This document shows positions 59,986 through 64,000 of a stretch of 64,000 nt of DNA, piece by piece. Position 1 is the first letter of the stretch. Every line of letters begins with the position of its first letter. The notes beneath the pieces were generated by a model, which made no database searches, was not told the origin of the DNA, and was given only the letters and a program-made list of their open reading frames with translations. Source of the DNA: JARIHD01 sp035758825 (GTDB lineage Bacteria; Patescibacteriota; Saccharimonadia; Saccharimonadales; UBA4665). The stretch covers positions 248,001 through 312,000 of the forward strand of contig DASTWA010000008.1 in the NCBI GenBank assembly GCA_035758825.1, written 5' to 3'. The position numbers and the translations under genes were made by a program.

Positions 59986-60312
59986 TCAGCTCGCGCTTGC
60001 AGCCTGATCAATGCGTTCGTCTAGCTCGTCCATAGTCTTCTGGAATTCGGCCGCAAGATCAATTTTGTACTTGTCGGCCAAAACTAACACCGACCACAAA
60101 CAGTCGGATAATTCATGCGCCAGCTTGGCATCAACATCGTCCATACTGCGCAGCCCGTGCTTGGCCATAATGATTTTTGAAAGGTCGCCAACATCACCCA
60201 CAAAGCCCGACATAAGATTTTGCTCATTCCAGGCAATACCGCGCTGAGCGTTTAGTTCGTCATATTTGTTTCGTATTTCTACAGCCCGTTTGAGTGCGTC
60301 TTCGAATTTCAT
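59986..60312 (-). CDS. MazG-like nucleotide pyrophosphohydrolase
   Basis: 108 aa all-alpha protein of the MazG/dUTPase-like fold. The metal-binding helices are degenerate: FVGDVGDLSKII in place of ExxE, and the second pair in HELSDCLWSVLVLADKY (E-x-x-D). Family members hydrolyse aberrant or surplus dNTPs. GGAG precedes the start. Its 5' end lies opposite a Nudix gene on the other strand. Confidence 0.75.
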   Translation of the reverse strand: MKFEDALKRAVEIRNKYDELNAQRGIAWNEQNLMSGFVGDVGDLSKIIMAKHGLRSMDDVDAKLAHELSDCLWSVLVLADKYKIDLAAEFQKTMDELDERIDQAASAS

Positions 60313-60442
60313 GATCTACTCCGACCCTCCAAACTCCGTGTCATGCATGTATTCTAACACGGTGCCAACTTTCGTAAAAAAAATCGGCTGCCGCAGGTAC
60401 TCTTGGTGGAAAGGAAGCCTCATATTTGATACCATCAGCCAC

Positions 60443-61045
60443 ATGAGTATAGATACATGGGAATCACATTTGGAGTCGAGAGGTGCGCCGGTATTTGGGG
60501 GCGCTTGGGATGACACCCCGTGGGAGTTTTACGAATATGCACGGGATGTCCCCCATGCACTTCCAATACGCACCTCCATGTGTGTACCTGTTTGTTCGCT
60601 TGACCCATATAACCCCCAAGTCGGACTTACACTTAATTTGGGCCGGGGTGGCTACGAAATTCCGGGAGGCCATCGTGACCCGCTTGAAGACGGCAGTCTA
60701 GAGCCTCCCCGTCAGGCAGCCGTACGAGAGCTTACAGAAGAAACGGGGCTACGTACAGAGCCGAAGCTACTCATCCCATACGGCTATACCGAGGTTAGAA
60801 ATAGCCCAGACAGTCCCTACCCCCCGCGCAGCTACATGCAATTTTTTACTGCATACACTCCGGACAGGCCCGGCCGGATCACCGATCCGGAAGTGGACGG
60901 AGCTGGCATCTTCACCCTCGATGCGCTCCGGACAATGACGGAACGGGGGACGATGCGGACGAGCGAACTAAAGATTGTATGCATGGGTATCTGCGCCGTA
61001 CTAAAAAATCGGGGGCTATCAGATGAACACATTGCGCTGCCCTAA
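60443..61045 (+). CDS. Nudix hydrolase
   Basis: 200 aa from the ATG at 60443 (MSIDTWESHLESRG). A longer frame runs back into the MazG-like gene region and is not supported. The Nudix box reads GGHRDPLEDGSLE then PPRQAAVRELTEETGL, with a small insertion between the first Gly and Glu. EIPGGH precedes it. The start codon lies 7 nt after a weak -10 (TACCAT). It overlaps the HAD gene by 23 nt, so the two are probably co-expressed. Confidence 0.82.
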   Translation: MSIDTWESHLESRGAPVFGGAWDDTPWEFYEYARDVPHALPIRTSMCVPVCSLDPYNPQVGLTLNLGRGGYEIPGGHRDPLEDGSLEPPRQAAVRELTEETGLRTEPKLLIPYGYTEVRNSPDSPYPPRSYMQFFTAYTPDRPGRITDPEVDGAGIFTLDALRTMTERGTMRTSELKIVCMGICAVLKNRGLSDEHIALP

Positions 61046-61865
61046 TGTCCATTTCATCGCCTGTGACTTGGACGACACACTGGTCGCAACGCAAAAACAC
61101 GCTGAGTCGTCACGCCAGGCAAGCGACGAAGCGCTTCGCAAGCTGGGTTCGTTGATTACCAACCTGCGTGAACAGGATGGCCAGCCAATCTATTTTGGCT
61201 CAGCAACCGGTCGCACATTCGGTTCCATACAAGAATTAGCCGCTGAACGGCCTGCTTTTGGCGACGTATTCAATATGATGGACTTTCACATCGCTTCCGT
61301 AGGCGCGGAGATACGCGCACAAGGCGATTGTGCCGGAGACTTCGTGCGTCTGCCCGATTGGCCGAACGCCGCCTCATGGAATCGCCCCGCTCTCGCAGAC
61401 CGGCTCGCCGCCCACCCAAACCTTGCGCTTCAAGAACCCGAAGCACAAGACATGTACAAGATTAGCTACACAACAACGAGCACTGCAAATACGCATGCCG
61501 CTGAGCTGCACGCGTATTTGGACGCCGTAAACCTGCACGCCAATGTAATTGTATCGGGCAGCGGTTCCTGGCGGTTTGTGGATGTGCTTCCCGTAGACAC
61601 CGACAAAGGCAACGCCTTGCTGCAGTTGCCAAGGCTATTTGAAAGGCCATCACTAGGAAGTCCAACTTGCCATGTGGCCGCCGGCGACAGTATGAACGAC
61701 ACGTCATTGCTGGCCATCGCCGATGTAGCGATCATGCCCAATAACGCCCAGCCGGACTTGCTGGAGTGGGCAGACAATCAACAGATAGGTTCGTTGTATA
61801 TAGCCGACGAATGTTTCGCGGCTGGCGTCTTGCAAGGACTACAAAGACACCTTTATGGCGATTAG
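61023..61865 (+). CDS. HAD hydrolase, Cof/sucrose-phosphatase-like
   Basis: 280 aa. HAD motif I is ACDLDDTLVATQ, motif II GSATGRT, the Lys motif is in DTDKGNALLQL, and motif IV is AAGDSMNDTSLLA. A C2-type cap lies between II and III. The pattern is closest to sugar-phosphate phosphatases such as sucrose-6-phosphate phosphatase. The true substrate is unknown. It starts inside the last codons of the Nudix gene. Confidence 0.85.
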   Translation: MNTLRCPNVHFIACDLDDTLVATQKHAESSRQASDEALRKLGSLITNLREQDGQPIYFGSATGRTFGSIQELAAERPAFGDVFNMMDFHIASVGAEIRAQGDCAGDFVRLPDWPNAASWNRPALADRLAAHPNLALQEPEAQDMYKISYTTTSTANTHAAELHAYLDAVNLHANVIVSGSGSWRFVDVLPVDTDKGNALLQLPRLFERPSLGSPTCHVAAGDSMNDTSLLAIADVAIMPNNAQPDLLEWADNQQIGSLYIADECFAAGVLQGLQRHLYGD

Positions 61866-61915
61866 ACAACGCGGGATGCTGACGCCAGACCGAAACTGTC
61901 TCGATCGAGCCGGCG

Positions 61916-61973
61916 TTGACAGCCTCGTAGGCAAGACATAATATAACTAAATACCTAGTTATTTAGTTATATT
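61916..61973 (+). promoter_or_regulatory. Promoter and perfect palindromic operator of the GntR-ABC operon
   Basis: The -35 box TTGACA (61916-61921), a 17-nt spacer and -10 TAATAT (61939-61944) form a near-consensus promoter. Overlapping the -10 and filling the whole leader is a perfect 14-bp inverted repeat (61940-61953 and 61960-61973, arms AATATAACTAAATA) with a 6-nt centre, ending at the base before the ATG. It is the obvious autorepression site for the GntR-type protein. Confidence 0.85.
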
Positions 61974-62366
61974 ATGATTATATTTCGAATCGATCCACAA
62001 ACAGGCGTATCTCCTTACCTGCAGATAGTGCAGCAAGCAAAACAAGCTCTGCGCATGGGAACCCTTGTCCCAGGAGACCAATTACCAACCGTAAAAGAAG
62101 TTGTTTCTTATTTGGCGATCAACCCCAATACCGTCTTTAAGGCCTACCGCGAGTTGGAAAGTATGGGGTTGGTTGAAGGGCGCAAAGGTAGCGGCACCTT
62201 TGCTATAGGCCGCCCGACAGCAATGCCTGCCGAAACCATCGAACAGCTTGCGGCAGGGGTGGCAGCCTGGCTAGACGAAGCAATCGAGGCTGGTTTAGAT
62301 GATGAAGCCATACAGGCGCTGGTCGCCGATTCATTGCAGCGTAAAAACATAAAGGAGAGCACATGA
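61974..62366 (+). CDS. GntR-family transcriptional regulator, YtrA subfamily
   Basis: 130 aa. The winged-helix DNA-binding domain (about 10-77) reads QIVQQAKQALRMGTLVPGDQ, PTVKEVVSYLAINPNTVFKA and YRELESMGLVEGRKGSGTFA. The short C-terminal helical tail for dimerisation is typical of YtrA, which controls adjacent ABC transporters. The palindrome just upstream is its likely operator. It overlaps the ABC gene by 4 nt (ATGA). Confidence 0.93.
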   Translation: MIIFRIDPQTGVSPYLQIVQQAKQALRMGTLVPGDQLPTVKEVVSYLAINPNTVFKAYRELESMGLVEGRKGSGTFAIGRPTAMPAETIEQLAAGVAAWLDEAIEAGLDDEAIQALVADSLQRKNIKEST

Positions 62367-63274
62367 ATGCGTTAGATACGAACATTGCAGTCCAAACGGA
62401 AGGCCTGGGCAAACGCTACGGCACCTACTGGGCGTTACAAGACTGTAATATTACGGTTCCGACCGAAAGCATAACAGCGCTCGTTGGCCCCAATGGCGCA
62501 GGTAAGAGTACGTTGCTCAAATTGTTAGCAAATTTAAGTTCGAAAAATGCAGGCACGAGCCTCGTACTAGGACAAAATCCCGAACAGAGTTTCGAATTTA
62601 TCTCGCAAGTCGGCTATGTCGCCCAAGATATCCCTTTGTACACCCAACTGACAGTTTCTGACCATATAACTATGGGTAAACGCCTGAATCACCTTTGGGA
62701 CGGTCAAATGGTAAAACAGCGGCTAGGGAGCTTGGGCATCCCCATGAACAAGCAAGTCAAGGATTTGAGCGGAGGCCAGCATGCCCAAGTGGGGCTGGTA
62801 TTGGCACTTGCCAAAAAGCCGCGTCTTCTCATGCTCGATGAACCAGTGGCTGCATTAGATCCGTTAGCGCGCCGGGATTTTTTGGCTTCTCTTGTTTCTG
62901 CGGCAGCAGAAAATGACCTTACGATACTGATGTCTTCCCACATACTTGCCGATCTAGAGCGGATATGCGATCGCCTTATTTTGCTTGCTACCGGCCGCGT
63001 CCATCTTTGCGATGACATTGACTCCATCCGTGGCTCCCACCTTCTACTGACTGGTCCGCGCATCGACGAGAAGGTCATCGCTGAACAATGTACGATCATC
63101 CAGGCAAAGCATTCAAGCCGTCAATCATCGTTACTTGTGCGTGTCCCTAAAAATGCAAAGCTTGACTTGCATGGCCTCAAATCTCACCAAGCGGGACTGG
63201 AAGAAATAATTTTAGCGTATATGAGGCAAGATATAACGAACAAAAATAAAGGCACTCAGGAGGATAAAGCATGA
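62363..63274 (+). CDS. ABC transporter ATP-binding protein
   Basis: 303 aa. Walker A is GPNGAGKSTLLK, the signature DLSGGQHAQVGL (His in place of the usual Arg/Lys), Walker B LLMLDEPVAALDP, and the H-loop SSHILADLE. A C-terminal extension of about 90 aa follows. Controlled by the upstream GntR regulator, it pairs with the permease that follows after a 4-nt overlap. YtrA-type systems often respond to cell-wall antibiotics. Confidence 0.92.
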   Translation: MNALDTNIAVQTEGLGKRYGTYWALQDCNITVPTESITALVGPNGAGKSTLLKLLANLSSKNAGTSLVLGQNPEQSFEFISQVGYVAQDIPLYTQLTVSDHITMGKRLNHLWDGQMVKQRLGSLGIPMNKQVKDLSGGQHAQVGLVLALAKKPRLLMLDEPVAALDPLARRDFLASLVSAAAENDLTILMSSHILADLERICDRLILLATGRVHLCDDIDSIRGSHLLLTGPRIDEKVIAEQCTIIQAKHSSRQSSLLVRVPKNAKLDLHGLKSHQAGLEEIILAYMRQDITNKNKGTQEDKA

Positions 63275-64000
63275 ACTGGCTAATGTGGCGGCTCTACCGT
63301 AAAACAATTCTTGTGTCAGCTCTAGCGCTAGCCGTCTACGTGGCATTGCTCGCGGTTACTGGCCTACAGGTATCGAACAGTTACAAACAGGCTGTTGCGA
63401 ATGGCACGCTCAGCACCTTTACGATTCCCATGATTGTCTCTGCACTAAGCTACCTTGGTCTTGTATTCCCTATACTACTCGGCATATTTTGGGGTGCTCC
63501 ACTTTTGAGCAAAGAATACGAGGACGGCACCACCAAAATCGTATGGACCCAAAGCCTCACCAGGCGTTCATGGCTCAGCCGTAAGTTGCTATGGATCCTG
63601 GCAGCAACGGTTCTATACGGCGCAGTGCTGTCGGTTAGCGCCAACTGGTGGATACAAGCCGCCCCCACCCTTTATCAAGACCGCATGCAGCCATTACAGT
63701 TCACGACGCAAGGCTTAATGCCGCTTATGGGAAGCCTATTTGCCGTAGCCGTCGGGGCATCAATGGGCGCAGTTACCCGACGGATAATGCCCGCCCTAGC
63801 CTGGACGCTCTGCATTATTGTCGGCCTTCAGTTTTGCGTATGGTTTTTGGTACGCAACCACTATCAAACGCCAATAACATACACCGAAACGGTTTTGCTA
63901 AAACAAACCGAGTCACGAGTAGCAAACAAAAATGGCCAGTACCCGTCTGCCGGATCGTGGATACTAAGCCACACGAACTCGGGGGCAGAGAGCTGCACGC
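63271..64000 (+). CDS. ABC-2 type permease, truncated by the window end
   Basis: Starts at the ATG 63271, overlapping the ATPase stop (ATGA), with AGGAGG upstream. About 243 codons are visible. It starts MNWLMWRLYRKTILVSALAL, then membrane segments, GAPLLSKEYEDGT and VWTQSLTRRSW, a pattern typical of actinobacterial-type ABC-2 permeases, then more helices and an extracellular loop. The 3' end lies outside the window. Confidence 0.85.
   Translation, partial: MNWLMWRLYRKTILVSALALAVYVALLAVTGLQVSNSYKQAVANGTLSTFTIPMIVSALSYLGLVFPILLGIFWGAPLLSKEYEDGTTKIVWTQSLTRRSWLSRKLLWILAATVLYGAVLSVSANWWIQAAPTLYQDRMQPLQFTTQGLMPLMGSLFAVAVGASMGAVTRRIMPALAWTLCIIVGLQFCVWFLVRNHYQTPITYTETVLLKQTESRVANKNGQYPSAGSWILSHTNSGAESCT

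Noticed and set aside
1..64000. CRISPR arrays, insertion sequences, prophage modules, rRNA genes
   Set aside because: I looked for regularly spaced repeats, transposase motifs, phage structural genes and rRNA segments and saw none. The only mobile-type gene is the small HNH nuclease.

Overview
The window looks like a stretch of a streamlined, standard-code bacterial chromosome from the Patescibacteria/CPR, most probably Saccharibacteria (TM7). The reasons are tight packing with many 4-base overlaps, an alanyl-tRNA synthetase without its C-terminal domain, a compact UvrC, an IMP dehydrogenase without CBS domains, an FtsA/PilM-like protein next to a CPR-type membrane protein, many small secreted proteins, and no amino-acid or cofactor biosynthesis. 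TAA, TAG and TGA are all used as ordinary stops. The assignment is inferred, because no rRNA gene lies in the window.

Layout. 0-7 kb: uvrC, a two-gene DrrAB-like ABC transporter, guaB-guaA and a trhO-like gene interrupted by an amber codon. 7-13 kb: a structured leader with a 19-codon ORF, then three tandem half-size ABC exporters ending in a 117-nt hairpin shared with the converging bL25 gene. 13-20 kb: dedA, uvrA, two small membrane proteins, exonuclease I and obg. 20-26 kb: cell-envelope genes (LysM-CHAP hydrolase, MltG, RuvX, a single-pass membrane protein, an FtsA/PilM-like ATPase). 26-32 kb: a strongly signalled 55-aa secreted peptide, a JAMM-like protein facing a histidine-phosphatase-like protein, alaS, a GGDEF-like protein and mnmA. 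32-39 kb: a surface cluster of PKD, DUF916-like and three related secreted beta-rich proteins, plus a divergent membrane-anchored fibre protein. 38.8-44.7 kb: an F1-ATPase operon. 44.7-49.5 kb: cysteine desulfurase (sulfur donor for MnmA-type thiolation), two unknowns, tatD, metG with a Met-rich leader ORF, and a Nudix gene. 49.7-52 kb: tRNA-Leu, an HNH nuclease gene, tRNA-Cys and a GH37 trehalase. 52-64 kb: accessory genes including a SulP-STAS-nucleotidyltransferase fusion, a CTP-synthase-like/HAM1 fusion, Ogt plus an Ada-AlkA fusion, SDR, MazG-like, Nudix, a HAD phosphatase and a GntR-ABC operon cut by the window end.

The most striking element is the F1 operon. It encodes b-like, delta, alpha, gamma, beta and a short epsilon, but no subunit a and no ordinary subunit c. 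In their place is a secreted protein whose C-terminus is a two-helix hairpin with a c-subunit-like GRNP loop but no acidic residue in the second helix. This could be an ATP-driven rotary or torque device that carries an extracellular domain, rather than a proton pump.

A second theme is gene expression. Many genes have a -10 box ending only 5-8 nt before the start codon, which predicts leaderless mRNAs, while downstream operon genes use Shine-Dalgarno sites. Against that background, the exporter leader, the Met-rich ORF before metG and the GntR operator stand out as regulated sites.
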